The notes under the pieces are model-generated. The model searched no databases. It worked only from the letters and a program-made list of their open reading frames with translations, and was not told the origin of the DNA. Shown piece after piece: positions 15,958 to 25,622 of a stretch of 64,000 nucleotides of DNA (positions are counted from its first letter, which is position 1; the number at the start of each line of letters is the position of its first letter). Origin of the DNA: Gammaproteobacteria bacterium UBA5109. Lineage in GTDB: Bacteria; Pseudomonadota; Gammaproteobacteria; Pseudomonadales; Pseudohongiellaceae. The translations under genes were made by a program, and so were the position numbers. The stretch covers positions 62,001-126,000 of the forward strand of contig DHZH01000006.1 of the NCBI GenBank assembly GCA_002414385.1, read 5' to 3'.

Positions 15958-17001
15958 TCAGGGGCGGCCGCGCCAGACAGGTTGAGCATAAAGTGAGGTG
16001 TCGTTCCCTTCTGCGCAAACAAATTCCAGCAGTTCCTGTCCTTCTATCAATCTGGCTTCATAATTACGCACATAAGGCCGCGTGTAGGCTTCCGGATCTT
16101 CTGCAGTAACTTCAAGCAACAAAATATCATTACTGGGCCTGGTATAGCGTTCGGTGATTTTTAAGGCTTCCGTATGTACACCAAACCCGGGTGTAATTTC
16201 ATTATAGCCACTTGTTTCTACTACCAGGGTATCTCCTTCCCAGCGTCCAACGGAATGTCCGTACCAGGATGGATTCCAGATTTCCGGGATGTCTCTGCCG
16301 TCCAGAAAAATTTGTCTGTACCCGGGGGTAACAAACTCAGCCAACTGTACTATGAGTTCATCGGTATGAATAATTTTATAGGGAAAAATTAATGTCGTAG
16401 GCACCGCGCTTTGCGGGAGGCAATACGATGCAGGATTTTGTTGTCCCAGAGCATTTAATTGTTCCTGAATTTCGGCAGCCCAGGGTTGTAATGGAGGGGG
16501 ATTGCTACCCATGGGTCTGGTATCCGGAATGTTATACCACATGCCGGTGAAATCAGGTTTACCATCCGGTCTTCTGGGGGTGGGTCCGGAAAGGTCGCCG
16601 GATAGATTGATCATATCTTCGGCCAGCATGCCGGGATCATCACCTATAGTTCCCAGATTAATATGCCAGCCAAGGTGAAGGTCAAATGTTAACGACTGTC
16701 CTGCAGAAATCTCGACACTATCCTGACTGAATGACTGGTACATGCAACAGGAACTTGGAAAATTAAGGTTGTACACGCCAGCGGGCAAATCTGAAAATTC
16801 GTATTGCCCCTGTAAAGTTACATTGGCCTGGAAGCTTTCACCTGTTTCCTGGTGAATCATAAAAACAGGCGAACTCAGGCCGGAAATAATGGAGCCGTTA
16901 GGATCAATAAGACTGCCTGAGATAGAGCCCTGGGAGAAGACGGAATGACTAAATATCAAACCAGCTAAAAGAGAAATTTGGAGAATAAGGCTTTTTGTCA
17001 T
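15958..17001 (-). CDS. Exported DGRD-signature protein with N-terminal Ig-like/CarboxypepD_reg-like domain
   Basis: 347 residues. A signal peptide (ending HSVFSQ) is followed by a domain of about 85 residues that looks like a carboxypeptidase-regulatory or CnaB-like beta-sandwich (SGSLIDPNGSIISG, YEFSDLPAGVYNLNF). The C-terminal part carries the signature shared with the proteins at 24763-25620 and 26928-27737: Cys in YCLP, IFLDGRD, GHSVGRWEGDTLVVETSGYN and the final FVCAEGN. The two Cys positions are conserved in all three, suggesting a disulfide. The function is unknown. Unlike its paralogues it has no DUF6152 neighbour. Confidence 0.75.
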   Translation of the reverse strand: MTKSLILQISLLAGLIFSHSVFSQGSISGSLIDPNGSIISGLSSPVFMIHQETGESFQANVTLQGQYEFSDLPAGVYNLNFPSSCCMYQSFSQDSVEISAGQSLTFDLHLGWHINLGTIGDDPGMLAEDMINLSGDLSGPTPRRPDGKPDFTGMWYNIPDTRPMGSNPPPLQPWAAEIQEQLNALGQQNPASYCLPQSAVPTTLIFPYKIIHTDELIVQLAEFVTPGYRQIFLDGRDIPEIWNPSWYGHSVGRWEGDTLVVETSGYNEITPGFGVHTEALKITERYTRPSNDILLLEVTAEDPEAYTRPYVRNYEARLIEGQELLEFVCAEGNDTSLYAQPVWRGRP

Positions 17002-17199
17002 TATTATTTTCCTTCAATCGATGGGTCTAATATATATATATTTTTCTGATAGTAGAAGCCAAACCCTGAAAAAATGAATTGAGTTAAACTCAACAAAAGC
17101 ATATAAAAAACTATATTAAATCTGTGATAACTGCTAATTGTGATGGTCTTTGCATGTCAGTAGCTACAATATTCAAAAAAATCTGCCGAGAATAAAAAC

Positions 17200-18702
17200 A
17201 TGAAATTTCTGAGAATAATAATTTTAATAAGCATGCCTTTTACAACTTCGCTGGCATGGGCGCAACCAATGATGCCTGAAGATATTCTAGAGCAGTCTGC
17301 AGCAGCGATGGGTGGTCTGGAACATATCAGGAACCTGGATAGCCTGCTGATGACCGGATTCAGCCAGACACTGGGTCAGGATGGTGGTTCAGCAGCTTCC
17401 CCGCATCCTTCGGCTCCCGGCAAGTGGGCGGCGCAGAATTCAGTACGGCGTTATTTTGATCTTGATGAGTTAAGTGCTTTTCAGACCCATCGGCAGGGTT
17501 TTTTATATCCTTTTGCGCTTGCCTTTGGTCATGCCTGGTTACCGAGCGCTCAGGTCCAGAACGGCATTCAGGCACTGAACCATCCGCTTACTGCTTTAAA
17601 AGCTGCTCTGGGCAACCAGTCTGAACTTGGCGCTGTCAGTATTGAAGATGACAATATTGTCGTTGAGTTCACCATCAACAGCGGCACAAGGCTTTGGTTG
17701 GGGATTAATCAGCTCAATAAATTACCGGCCTGGGTCCGTTGGAGTGGGCCGCATAATAATCTTGGTGAAGTGACCTACACCACCTGGTTTACCGGCTATG
17801 TTCCCTTTGAAGGCATCCGTCTTCCTTCCGGTTTCACGACCAGTATCGACTGGCGTGACAATGTGATCACCGAGTTTCATGTCGATGGCTATGAATTCAA
17901 TGTGGACTTGCCCGTATTTGAATCTGCCTCGAGAGGATTTGGCGCGGGAGAAATTCTTGACGTTGATGTCACCACTGTTGCTGAGGGCGTGTGGGATCTG
18001 CGTCTGGTGACTGAGTTTCAGGGAGTCGAAACCAATGGCACGGCAATTGTCGAATTTGAAGATCACCTGCTCATGTTTGAAGCCTATGGCAGTGAGGAAG
18101 ATACTTTTGCCTTGATAGATACTGCGAACACGCTGGTGCCCGGCAAAGAAGTGACCAGAGTTGTGATGTCACATCATCACTTTGATCACTCAGGCGGTAT
18201 CCGTGCAGCAGTATCCAGAGGACTTACTGTAATCAGTAAACGTGAAAACGAGAATATCCTCAGAGAGATGACATCACGCCCGGCACCAAATTTTCCGGAT
18301 GCTTTGGCGCGTAATCCCCAGCCCCTTAAGTTTATTCCGGTAGATGAACACCTGGTGCTGGAGGATGACAGCAGGCGCGTTGATGTCTATGAAGTCATTG
18401 GGCATATGCACATGACCGATGCAGTGTTTTCCTATATCCCCCAGGAAAGAATTTTAATGCAGGGTGATATGTTTGTGATTGAATGGGACTGGCACTGGTG
18501 GGGCGATAATTATATGGACAGCATTGAGTATTTTGATCTGGATCCAGCCATCGACATTCCTGTGCATGGCAGAGTTGCTTCTTTTGCAGAAGTCATTGAA
18601 AACATTAACACCCAGGTGGCTGCTGCCAGAGAGTTTTGCGTACAGAATGAAACGGCCGGGATTTACATGGCTGGTTGCCCGGTAAAATATTCAAGGGATT
18701 AA
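17200..18702 (+). CDS. Exported metallo-beta-lactamase-fold hydrolase
   Basis: 500 residues with a signal peptide (cleavage near LAWA-QP). The N-terminal 230 residues form a beta-rich region. The C-terminal MBL domain has the zinc motif SHHHFDHSGG, further ligands in GHMHMTDAV and QGDMF, and the last histidine in IPVHGR. A full metal set appears present. It is probably a periplasmic hydrolase of unknown substrate. It is divergent from the DGRD protein at 15958-17001 across a 198-bp AT-rich intergenic region that could hold shared promoters. Confidence 0.85.
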   Translation: MKFLRIIILISMPFTTSLAWAQPMMPEDILEQSAAAMGGLEHIRNLDSLLMTGFSQTLGQDGGSAASPHPSAPGKWAAQNSVRRYFDLDELSAFQTHRQGFLYPFALAFGHAWLPSAQVQNGIQALNHPLTALKAALGNQSELGAVSIEDDNIVVEFTINSGTRLWLGINQLNKLPAWVRWSGPHNNLGEVTYTTWFTGYVPFEGIRLPSGFTTSIDWRDNVITEFHVDGYEFNVDLPVFESASRGFGAGEILDVDVTTVAEGVWDLRLVTEFQGVETNGTAIVEFEDHLLMFEAYGSEEDTFALIDTANTLVPGKEVTRVVMSHHHFDHSGGIRAAVSRGLTVISKRENENILREMTSRPAPNFPDALARNPQPLKFIPVDEHLVLEDDSRRVDVYEVIGHMHMTDAVFSYIPQERILMQGDMFVIEWDWHWWGDNYMDSIEYFDLDPAIDIPVHGRVASFAEVIENINTQVAAAREFCVQNETAGIYMAGCPVKYSRD

Positions 18703-18737
18703 CGGGCAATTATCATGGGATAATTTTCGAAGCAGTT

Positions 18738-18965
18738 TTAAAAATTATCAAAAGTTTTTATTAAAGCTGCACGGATATCAACATTACTGGCAACATCATT
18801 AATACCAATGAGCACGCCCAGATTGAAATTAAAGCCATTACCAAAACGACCATTAAAGGCTGGCCCTATTCGATGTCGCTGGGTATTAAATGAGCCAAAG
18901 AATTGGTCATACAAAGTAACGGTTCTTGCTGGTAAAGGCAATTGAGATATTCTTTGCCAGCTCAT
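18738..18965 (-). pseudogene. Possible remnant: C-terminal end of an outer-membrane beta-barrel protein
   Basis: 75 codons reading IGPAFNGRFGNGFNFNLGVL, then IGINDVASNVDIRAALIKTF. The alternating hydrophobic pattern and the terminal strand near the end resemble the last two strands of an outer-membrane transporter of the Phenol_MetA_deg type. There is no signal peptide and only about two strands, and the upstream sequence is taken by a plus-strand gene. A truncated gene remnant is therefore more likely than a functional protein. The family match is tentative. Confidence 0.35.
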
Positions 18966-19008
18966 TTATACTTGCGCCTTCTGGTTTTAGTCAGTTGACA
19001 GAGGAAGT

Positions 19009-19386
19009 ATGAAACTAAGCGAATGGTTACAGGAAAATGAACTGCTTTTGCATATTCTGGTTACCCGGCATTTTGGGCAGTGGGGATTTGAGTGTCAGCT
19101 TATCAGTCATTCTGACGCAGAAGAATCCAAAGAAAGCTTCCTGCAGCTGGTTACCGGAGATTCGAATGCAGGTGGCAAATACCCGAGTAAAGCTTTCATG
19201 GGGTTTGGTGTACGTAAATTTGAGTCGATTGAAAACCTGATTGAAAAAGCCAGTGGTAAAACTTTTTGCTATGCGGATGGCAAGGCCAGGCAACAGATAA
19301 TCGAATTTCCTGAGGGCTTGAGCGCCGGGGAAAAGGAAGACTACAAGGGCCTTGTTAAGGGTGATAATCCGGATTCCTGGGAATAG
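19009..19386 (+). CDS. Uncharacterised small acidic protein
   Basis: 125 residues, unrecognised. It is soluble and acidic, with an amphipathic N-terminal helix (MKLSEWLQENELLLHILVTR), a middle SKAFMGFGVRKFESIENLIE and a Glu/Asp-rich end. GAGGAAGT directly before the ATG is a strong ribosome-binding site, which supports real translation. It is isolated between a decayed fragment and a small exported protein. Confidence 0.6.
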   Translation: MKLSEWLQENELLLHILVTRHFGQWGFECQLISHSDAEESKESFLQLVTGDSNAGGKYPSKAFMGFGVRKFESIENLIEKASGKTFCYADGKARQQIIEFPEGLSAGEKEDYKGLVKGDNPDSWE

Positions 19387-19557
19387 GTCAGTACTCTTCA
19401 GCAATCAAAGCCCTATACCACGCTGCGAGGGGTCCGCAAGTAAAACAGCAGATACAAAATAATCCACAACATTCACCCGTTTGGGTGAATATCGATTGCA
19501 TTTAATCTCCTAGAATGGAGTTGGAAGGAAATCATAAATCAACGATGGAGATCTATT

Positions 19558-19935
19558 ATGCGACTGATTCTGATATTTTTTACAGCACTGGCTTTTTCAA
19601 GCATGGCAAGCGCCGCGCCGAAAACACTTCCTTACACTACCAGTTATGAAAACTGTGACGACGGAGGGAATGGCCTTGCAGCTAACGGACAGAACAATAA
19701 CCCCAATGCCCCTGGACAGAACGGCAGAACCAGACGGGGCAATAATGGACACGGTAACGGTGGAGAAGCGATTGACGTTTATATAAGCGCAGAATTTGGT
19801 GAAGTCGTGCATATCCACTATGTTTGTTACAGTACCGAAAGCGAAAGCTCTGAAGGCGGAAGCCGTTATATTAATGGTAATTATATTGGTCCGAGCTTTG
19901 GTAGTGAGTTTGAGCTGGACCCGGGTAAAATCTAA
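19558..19935 (+). CDS. Small exported Gly/Asn-rich protein
   Basis: 125 residues with a clear signal peptide (MRLILIFFTALAFSSMASA). The mature part starts with YENCDDGGNG, passes through a repeat-like low-complexity stretch rich in Asn, Gly and Pro (residues 42-65) and then a beta-rich end containing VYISAEFGEVVHIHYVCYST. The two cysteines could form one disulfide. The family is unknown. A strong terminator follows at 19971, so it is a single-gene transcript. Confidence 0.6.
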   Translation: MRLILIFFTALAFSSMASAAPKTLPYTTSYENCDDGGNGLAANGQNNNPNAPGQNGRTRRGNNGHGNGGEAIDVYISAEFGEVVHIHYVCYSTESESSEGGSRYINGNYIGPSFGSEFELDPGKI

Positions 19936-19970
19936 AAAAGAAAGTTAAAAAGTAAAAGTTTAGCAGTAAT

Positions 19971-20000
19971 AAAAAGGGGCCTTCAGCCCCTTTTTATTTT
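19971..20000 (+). terminator. Rho-independent terminator
   Basis: AAAAAGGGGC-CTTCA-GCCCCTTTTT is a perfect 10-bp stem with a 5-base loop and a following T-rich tail (ATTTT). The A run on the left lets it work in both directions, for the small exported protein and for the DUF5916 gene. Confidence 0.85.
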
Positions 20001-20066
20001 ATCCTTTTAACTCAAGCATAATTTCCGCCGCTGAGTCTGGAAATCATTTTTACTCTGACACGGTTT

Positions 20067-22298
20067 CTAGAAGCGGAAATTCTTCGTGTACTTCAAGACA
20101 AATTCTGACTCATTGGCATTGAGCTCACTGAAAGCCCCGGCCTGGGAATCAAAATTGTAATTTATCACGAAGTACAGGTTCTCACCGGCACTGGGGTTCC
20201 AGCGCAAGCGGCTGTTCAGTCCGACAGTACCTGAGCCGTTGTCATACTGCATCAGATTGACCCAGGACCAGCGCACGTTAAAGGCATAGCTGGCATTGAA
20301 GCTGATCAGGCGAGAGATGAAATCACCGGCCGGTAAACTGGCATCAGTGTAGTTATATGACAAATCGAAGGAGAGGTTACGATTGGGTTCCCAGGCAACA
20401 CTGGTATTGACCTGGGTGCTGTGGCCATCATAGAACTCGCCATTTCGTAAGGTGAGAGTTGGTGAAATTGCACGGTTACGGCTGCCACGCATCATGATTT
20501 GTGTGTAATCAAAAGTATATTCTCCAACCGGAATGATTATGCCCGGACGAATTTCAAAGGGCTGCTGCAGGCCTTCTTTATTTCGCTGCAACATGAGAAA
20601 AGCCAGATCACCCCAGTGGGTATCAAAAGCTATCGGATTGAACTGTATAAAACTGCTTTCCAGTTCGCCGCTTGACAGGTCTTCGAAATAATCGCCCCGC
20701 AGTACAAAGGTAAAGTTGCGAACGATAGGATTGGAATCGGGGAAATAACGGTAGTTTGAGGAAAAGGCTAAGCGTTCCACGCCTCTGCGATTGGCAAAGC
20801 CAAGTGTCGGGTTGTAGTCATCCCCAAAGTAGGAATAATCCAGTTCCAGGCTGGCGCCCTGACCCAGGGTAGAGTAGTTAAGGTTGGCGTTATAGGCCTT
20901 TTCATCCCCGCCCAGGCCCTGGGTATCCGACTGCTGATACCAGAGATCACCAGTCAGCGTATGACTGTCGGAAAACTGGGTATTACGGTAGTTGAAATCC
21001 ACACCGGCCAGTGAGTTATCTGTTTCACTGTTTGGGTTGCCGCTGGTAAAGATGGCGCCAATGCGTGATTCAGAAAGCACATTGGAAGTAATACGGCCAA
21101 CAAATACATCCTGACCCGCCAGCCCCGGCCGATCACCCTGTTGAATTGCCAGTGCGCCAACACTTAGGTCACCAACGCGTCCGGCCAGCTTACCACCGAC
21201 ATCAATATCCACAGGCTGGCCGGTAGCAGGGTTCAGGCCGATACGCCGCGAATAAAATGGAATGGCATTGTTGAGTTTGGCGCCGGGCGGTGCGTTGCCG
21301 CCACCCCCTGCACCGCTTATATTGCCAAAACTGAAGATTTCAGAATCCTGTAAAAAGAAATCGCGCTTCTCAGGAAAGAACAGGGAGAAACGTGTCAGAT
21401 TAACCTGACGGTCATCGACTTCAGTCGCTGAGAAATCGGTGTTGAGTGTCAGGACTCCGGTCAGGTTTGGAGTGAATTTGTAAAACACATCCAGCGAGGG
21501 ATCGATACGGTCATCGGTGGTCCCGGCGACATAATCTTCATCCTGGGCTACTGTTACGGAGGGGACAATGTCCAGGCCAAGACCCTGCTGGATGCCGGAT
21601 ATTCCGTTAACCTGGCCGGCAGTTGCCGGATTGGTGCTACGGTTAAAGGAAGACCAGTAAATACGTTCATTGTTGCGGGCGATGGAACGACCGAGGTTCA
21701 TCCCCCATTCGTCAGTATTCGGATCAAAATTCAGGGTGGTAAAAGGGATGATCATTTCCGTAGTCCAGCCCTGTTCATCAATCCGTGATTCAACCTGCCA
21801 GATGCCGCTCCAGTCACTGTTAAAGGAACTGGCACTTTCCCAGACACCTTCACTGCGTACCCCGTTGGGGTTGGTCTGGAAATAAAATGCTGTGCGGTCA
21901 TTATTGAAAGTATCGAGCAAAATATCAGCGGTATCGTCACCATTGATATTCTGGCCCTGGATTAACTGCCGTGCGCGAATCTCGTCAGGGTTGGTGTCAT
22001 ACAAGCGAGCTGCCATATAAAAGTTATTGTCGTCGTAGGCAATATAGAATTCGGTGGACTGGGTAGGTTCGCCGTGATCCACGGGTTGTACCTGATGAAA
22101 ATCAGTAATCACCGTGGCTTGCTGCCAGACTGGATCATTCAGTATGCCATCCAGTACCGGTGTCAGGTTGGTACGGGTGACCTGGGCACTTTTATTATTA
22201 GAATTGCCCTGCACAGCACCATTGTTGTCTGATTGGGCAAAAGCCAGTGGTGTTACTGCCAGCAAACAAAGGCTGATCGCGAAGTTGAAAGCACGCAA
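20067..22298 (-). CDS. DUF5916 outer-membrane protein with N-terminal CBM9-like domain
   Basis: 743 residues. A signal peptide ends AFA-QS. A CBM9/DOMON-like domain (about residues 45-225) starts LTPVLDGILNDPVWQQA and contains FYIAYDDNNFYMAARLYD and TTEMIIPFTTLNF. The remainder is a beta-barrel-like region (PEKRDFFLQDSEIF, then repeated barrel strands) ending KYTKNFRF. This is the classic CBM9 plus DUF5916 layout. The role is not known; a link to uptake or display of glycans or peptides has been suggested for neighbours of such genes. It is monocistronic on the minus strand. Confidence 0.88.
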   Translation of the reverse strand: MRAFNFAISLCLLAVTPLAFAQSDNNGAVQGNSNNKSAQVTRTNLTPVLDGILNDPVWQQATVITDFHQVQPVDHGEPTQSTEFYIAYDDNNFYMAARLYDTNPDEIRARQLIQGQNINGDDTADILLDTFNNDRTAFYFQTNPNGVRSEGVWESASSFNSDWSGIWQVESRIDEQGWTTEMIIPFTTLNFDPNTDEWGMNLGRSIARNNERIYWSSFNRSTNPATAGQVNGISGIQQGLGLDIVPSVTVAQDEDYVAGTTDDRIDPSLDVFYKFTPNLTGVLTLNTDFSATEVDDRQVNLTRFSLFFPEKRDFFLQDSEIFSFGNISGAGGGGNAPPGAKLNNAIPFYSRRIGLNPATGQPVDIDVGGKLAGRVGDLSVGALAIQQGDRPGLAGQDVFVGRITSNVLSESRIGAIFTSGNPNSETDNSLAGVDFNYRNTQFSDSHTLTGDLWYQQSDTQGLGGDEKAYNANLNYSTLGQGASLELDYSYFGDDYNPTLGFANRRGVERLAFSSNYRYFPDSNPIVRNFTFVLRGDYFEDLSSGELESSFIQFNPIAFDTHWGDLAFLMLQRNKEGLQQPFEIRPGIIIPVGEYTFDYTQIMMRGSRNRAISPTLTLRNGEFYDGHSTQVNTSVAWEPNRNLSFDLSYNYTDASLPAGDFISRLISFNASYAFNVRWSWVNLMQYDNGSGTVGLNSRLRWNPSAGENLYFVINYNFDSQAGAFSELNANESEFVLKYTKNFRF

Positions 22299-22465
22299 AT
22301 TGTTATTCTCTTTATATGGAAAGGGAAGGAGTATAGCGTCTTGCTATCAGGATTAAAGGTTCTGGTAATTACCTGGTTCCAGATTCCTTAATTTGTCCTT
22401 ATTTTTCAGTGGATAAGGCCTCAGAGAGCATTTTCCAATGTCACCCTGAAGCATTACTGGTGTAT

Positions 22466-23224
22466 CTAGCCATTACCGGAGTCCGGCTTTTTATTAAAAA
22501 TATTCATCAATTCCATGGGTAAGGGGAAGACAATCGTGTTTTTGCCTTCTCCGGTAATCTGGTTCATGGATTGCAGATAACGTAGTTGTATAGCCTGTGG
22601 CGCAGTCTGCAGTGCCTTTGCGGCTTCCACCAGCTTTTCTGAAGCTTCCAGTTCACCCTGGGCATGAATCACTTTTGCTCTTCGCTCACGTTCGGCTTCG
22701 GCCTGTCTGGCAATGGCCCGGATCATGTTTTCATTCAGGTCGACATGCTTGATTTCCACATTGCTGACCTTGATGCCCCAGGAATCTGTCTGTTTGTCGA
22801 GAATTTTCTGTATATCCATGTTCAGGGCTTCCCGGCTGGATAACATTTCATCCAGTTCATGCTGGCCAAGTACCGAGCGCAGGGTGGTCTGGGCAAGCTG
22901 GCTGGTAGCCTCGACATAGTTTTCCACCTGGACGATGGACTTTTCCGGATCGGTCACTTTGAAATAAAGCACTGCGTTAACCTGAACCGAAACATTATCC
23001 AGTGAGATGACATCCTGGGTCGGCACGTCGAAAACAAAAGTACGCAGATCGACACGGACAATCTGCTGGATGACCGGAATGATCAGAATCAGGCCGGGCC
23101 CCTTAACGCCCTGGAAGCGGCCAAGAAAGAAAACAACCGCTCGTTCATATTCGCGCATGATCTTGATCGCCGAATACAGGAACATGACGATGAGCATGAC
23201 CAGGGCAATGATAAAGACTTCCAT
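22466..23224 (-). CDS. Slipin (stomatin-like SPFH protein), partner of NfeD
   Basis: 252 residues. One N-terminal membrane hairpin or span (VFIIALVMLIVMFLYSAIKI) is followed by an SPFH domain (REYERAVVFFLGRFQGVKGP, then VDLRTFVFDVPTQDVISLDN). A charged coiled region AEAERERRAKVIHAQGELEA leads to a short tail. It is the prokaryotic stomatin type (as in Pyrococcus PH1511), not QmcA. It follows the NfeD gene by 50 bp on the same strand, the conserved nfeD-slipin operon. Such pairs are thought to act in membrane quality control. Confidence 0.92.
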   Translation of the reverse strand: MEVFIIALVMLIVMFLYSAIKIMREYERAVVFFLGRFQGVKGPGLILIIPVIQQIVRVDLRTFVFDVPTQDVISLDNVSVQVNAVLYFKVTDPEKSIVQVENYVEATSQLAQTTLRSVLGQHELDEMLSSREALNMDIQKILDKQTDSWGIKVSNVEIKHVDLNENMIRAIARQAEAERERRAKVIHAQGELEASEKLVEAAKALQTAPQAIQLRYLQSMNQITGEGKNTIVFPLPMELMNIFNKKPDSGNG

Positions 23225-23274
23225 TTTTCCTCCCGGAGAATCTCTCTGGATTCTCTAAACTTGTTAAGTGTGTT

Positions 23275-24636
23275 TTATGCTTTGCTTACTTTCAGGTGCG
23301 CACCCTCGGTGCCCACGACTTTAACTCTTTCACCCTTGCCAATACTGCTGTCGGCTTCAGCATTCCAGATTTCACCATAGACCTCGACCATCCCGGCGGT
23401 ATTCAGCTCTGTCAGGCTGAGACCTACTTCACCGATCATGTGCTGCATGCCGGTGACCGGCGCGCGCTGGCGGATTTTCAAAAAGGCCCGCATGGTCCAG
23501 ACCAGAAGCAAGGCAAAGCCGAGGGCAATGGCGGCAATCAGTGGCAGGGAAACCTGGAATACGGCAACATCGGTATCAACCATGATCATGGCGCCCAGGG
23601 TTAAGGCCGCGATTCCCCCGAGCCCCATGATGCCGAAACTCGGCACAAAGGCTTCGGCAGCAATCAGAATGATGCCAAGAATAATCAGCCCGATGCCGGT
23701 GTAGTTCAGTGGCAACAGTTGCAGGCCATAACCGGCGAGTAAAATACAAATAGCTCCAAGTACTCCAGGCAGGCCAAAACCGGGGTTGTAAAACTCAATG
23801 ATCAGTCCATAAACGCCAATCATGCCCAGAATCAGTATCAGGTTGGGATTGGTGATGACATTAAGAAAACTGATGCGCCAGTCCGGTTCAATATATTGCA
23901 GTTCAACATTGTCGGTATCCAGGATGACGCTCCGGTCCTTGATATTCACTTCCCGGCCGTCCAGCATCTCCAGCAGGGCATTGATATCAGAAGCGAGCAG
24001 GTCAATCACGTTTTCAGCCAGGGCTTCGCTGGCTGACAGTGAGGCAGCTTCGGTGACCGCGCGTTCCGCCCATTCGCTGTTGCGACCACGCAGTTCCGCG
24101 AGCCCGCGAATATAGGCACGGGCATCATTGATCATCTTGCGCTCCATTGCGCTGCCCATTGCTTCCGGCGAACCATCAGTGCCTTCTGTTTCTTCTTCAG
24201 AAAGCGTGTCTGTCGGGCTTGGCGCTGCAATCTGAACCGGAGTTGCAGCACCCAGATTGGTCGCCGGGGCCATGGCGGCAACATGACTGGCATAAAGAAT
24301 ATAGGTGCCGGCACTGGCAGCCCGTGAGCCCTGCGGGCTGACATAGGTAATGACCGGAATGTCAGAATCCAGAATGTCCTGAATGATGTCGCGCATGGCC
24401 AGGTCCAGCCCGCCGGGTGTATCCATGGTGATGATAATAGCCTGAGCCTGATCCTGGGCGGCGTCTATGCCATTACGGATAAATTCACTGGTGGCCGGCC
24501 CGATTGCGCCTTCGATATTCAGCACGTGGATGCTGTTACTGGCGTTATCCTGCGATTGCAATGGCATGGCAAAGCCAAGCAGCAAGAAACTGATGAGAAT
24601 TAATTTATGCTGAATTTTTCCTGTCACTTGAGTCAC
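23275..24636 (-). CDS. NfeD-type membrane serine protease (ClpP-class domain plus NfeD OB domain)
   Basis: 453 residues. A signal/anchor segment is followed by a ClpP-like protease domain. The nucleophile lies in SRAASAGTYILYASHVAAMA, and the expected Lys of the Ser-Lys dyad is probably in MERKMINDARAY. About five membrane segments occupy residues 245-380, and the C-terminal OB-fold NfeD domain begins near GEVGLSLTELN. This is the long 1b form, homologous to PH1510, which cleaves stomatin tails. It sits upstream of the slipin gene in one operon. Confidence 0.92.
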   Translation of the reverse strand: MTQVTGKIQHKLILISFLLLGFAMPLQSQDNASNSIHVLNIEGAIGPATSEFIRNGIDAAQDQAQAIIITMDTPGGLDLAMRDIIQDILDSDIPVITYVSPQGSRAASAGTYILYASHVAAMAPATNLGAATPVQIAAPSPTDTLSEEETEGTDGSPEAMGSAMERKMINDARAYIRGLAELRGRNSEWAERAVTEAASLSASEALAENVIDLLASDINALLEMLDGREVNIKDRSVILDTDNVELQYIEPDWRISFLNVITNPNLILILGMIGVYGLIIEFYNPGFGLPGVLGAICILLAGYGLQLLPLNYTGIGLIILGIILIAAEAFVPSFGIMGLGGIAALTLGAMIMVDTDVAVFQVSLPLIAAIALGFALLLVWTMRAFLKIRQRAPVTGMQHMIGEVGLSLTELNTAGMVEVYGEIWNAEADSSIGKGERVKVVGTEGAHLKVSKA

Positions 24637-24762
24637 CTCCCGGCTATTAACCGGTCAGACTGACTCATACCATACACCCGGCACTGCTTGCCTGCAATAT
24701 ACTCAAATTGATCTTGAGTCAGGACGAATCTACGTTTAACTCTGACAGAAGATCAGGGGATA

Positions 24763-25620
24763 TTAAAATTCCGGAACCAGTCTGGGCTGGCCTTCCCTTG
24801 TGGGCTCCAGGCTGCCGTCTTCGGTGATGAAATACCATTCATCTCCCAGACGCAATTGCGAGTTGTTCTCTGCACAGGCGTATTCCTGCCAGATCACTTC
24901 TTCTTCCCGTCCATAATATTGCGTGACTTCCCAGGGGCCGGTCAGGGCACCATCAATGCTGGTGACGACATTCATCATGGTGTTTTCATCCACGCGGCTG
25001 ATTTCTTCCAGTATCACGGTCTCGTTATTGTCGTGAAAGGGCACCCACTGGCCATCATAGAGTCGCGGGCCTTTGAGGAAGCGGGTTTCCACCGAGAGCA
25101 TGTCATAGGTTCCGTCGCCGTCCTGATCATGCCATTCGCCGATGGAATAACCGTTAAATGATGGCAGGGTATAGCCCGGCCAGTCACGACCATCGGTATA
25201 AATGCGGCGGAACTGGCTGTTCCATTCGGCATAGATATAGGTGGTTTCCGGCGTAATGATAAATTCCATGGGATACACCGCTTTCATGATTCTCGGCATA
25301 CCCTGTGGCAGGCAGCGCTGGGTCGGTTCATCGGGAGGAATACCGGCATCGGCACGGGCATGGGTTTCTTCCCAGCGTGCCATGTATTCTGCAGTCAGGG
25401 GCGGAGGACCGTCAACTTCATAGCCATTGGTTGGCCACTCCAGGCGCTGCATATGCTGGTTCCACTGGCCACGCCAGTCGGGGTACTGCATTTGTGTTTC
25501 TACGGCATCCCCGGCAGCTTGCATGTCGGCGGATTGCTCCGGTGCACAGGCGCCGAGTGATAAAACCACAATGCCAGTAAAGACTGTTTTGCTGGTAAAG
25601 GAAGGCTTGCTGTTCATCAT
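24763..25620 (-). CDS. Exported DGRD-signature lipoprotein, paired with DUF6152
   Basis: 285 residues. The lipobox LSLGAC near residue 24 predicts a lipoprotein. The mature protein starts with a linker, then YPDWRGQWNQHM, Cys in RCLPQGMP, RRIYTDGRDWPGYTLPSF, GYSIGEW, LSVETRFL and YACAENN near the end. The same motif order occurs at 15958-17001 and 26928-27737, including the two Cys. An Asp/Gly loop (HDQDGDGTYDM) replaces the EGD of the others and could bind calcium. It starts 2 bp after the DUF6152 stop. The catalytic or binding role is unknown. Confidence 0.75.
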   Translation of the reverse strand: MMNSKPSFTSKTVFTGIVVLSLGACAPEQSADMQAAGDAVETQMQYPDWRGQWNQHMQRLEWPTNGYEVDGPPPLTAEYMARWEETHARADAGIPPDEPTQRCLPQGMPRIMKAVYPMEFIITPETTYIYAEWNSQFRRIYTDGRDWPGYTLPSFNGYSIGEWHDQDGDGTYDMLSVETRFLKGPRLYDGQWVPFHDNNETVILEEISRVDENTMMNVVTSIDGALTGPWEVTQYYGREEEVIWQEYACAENNSQLRLGDEWYFITEDGSLEPTREGQPRLVPEF

Positions 25621-25622
25621 GT

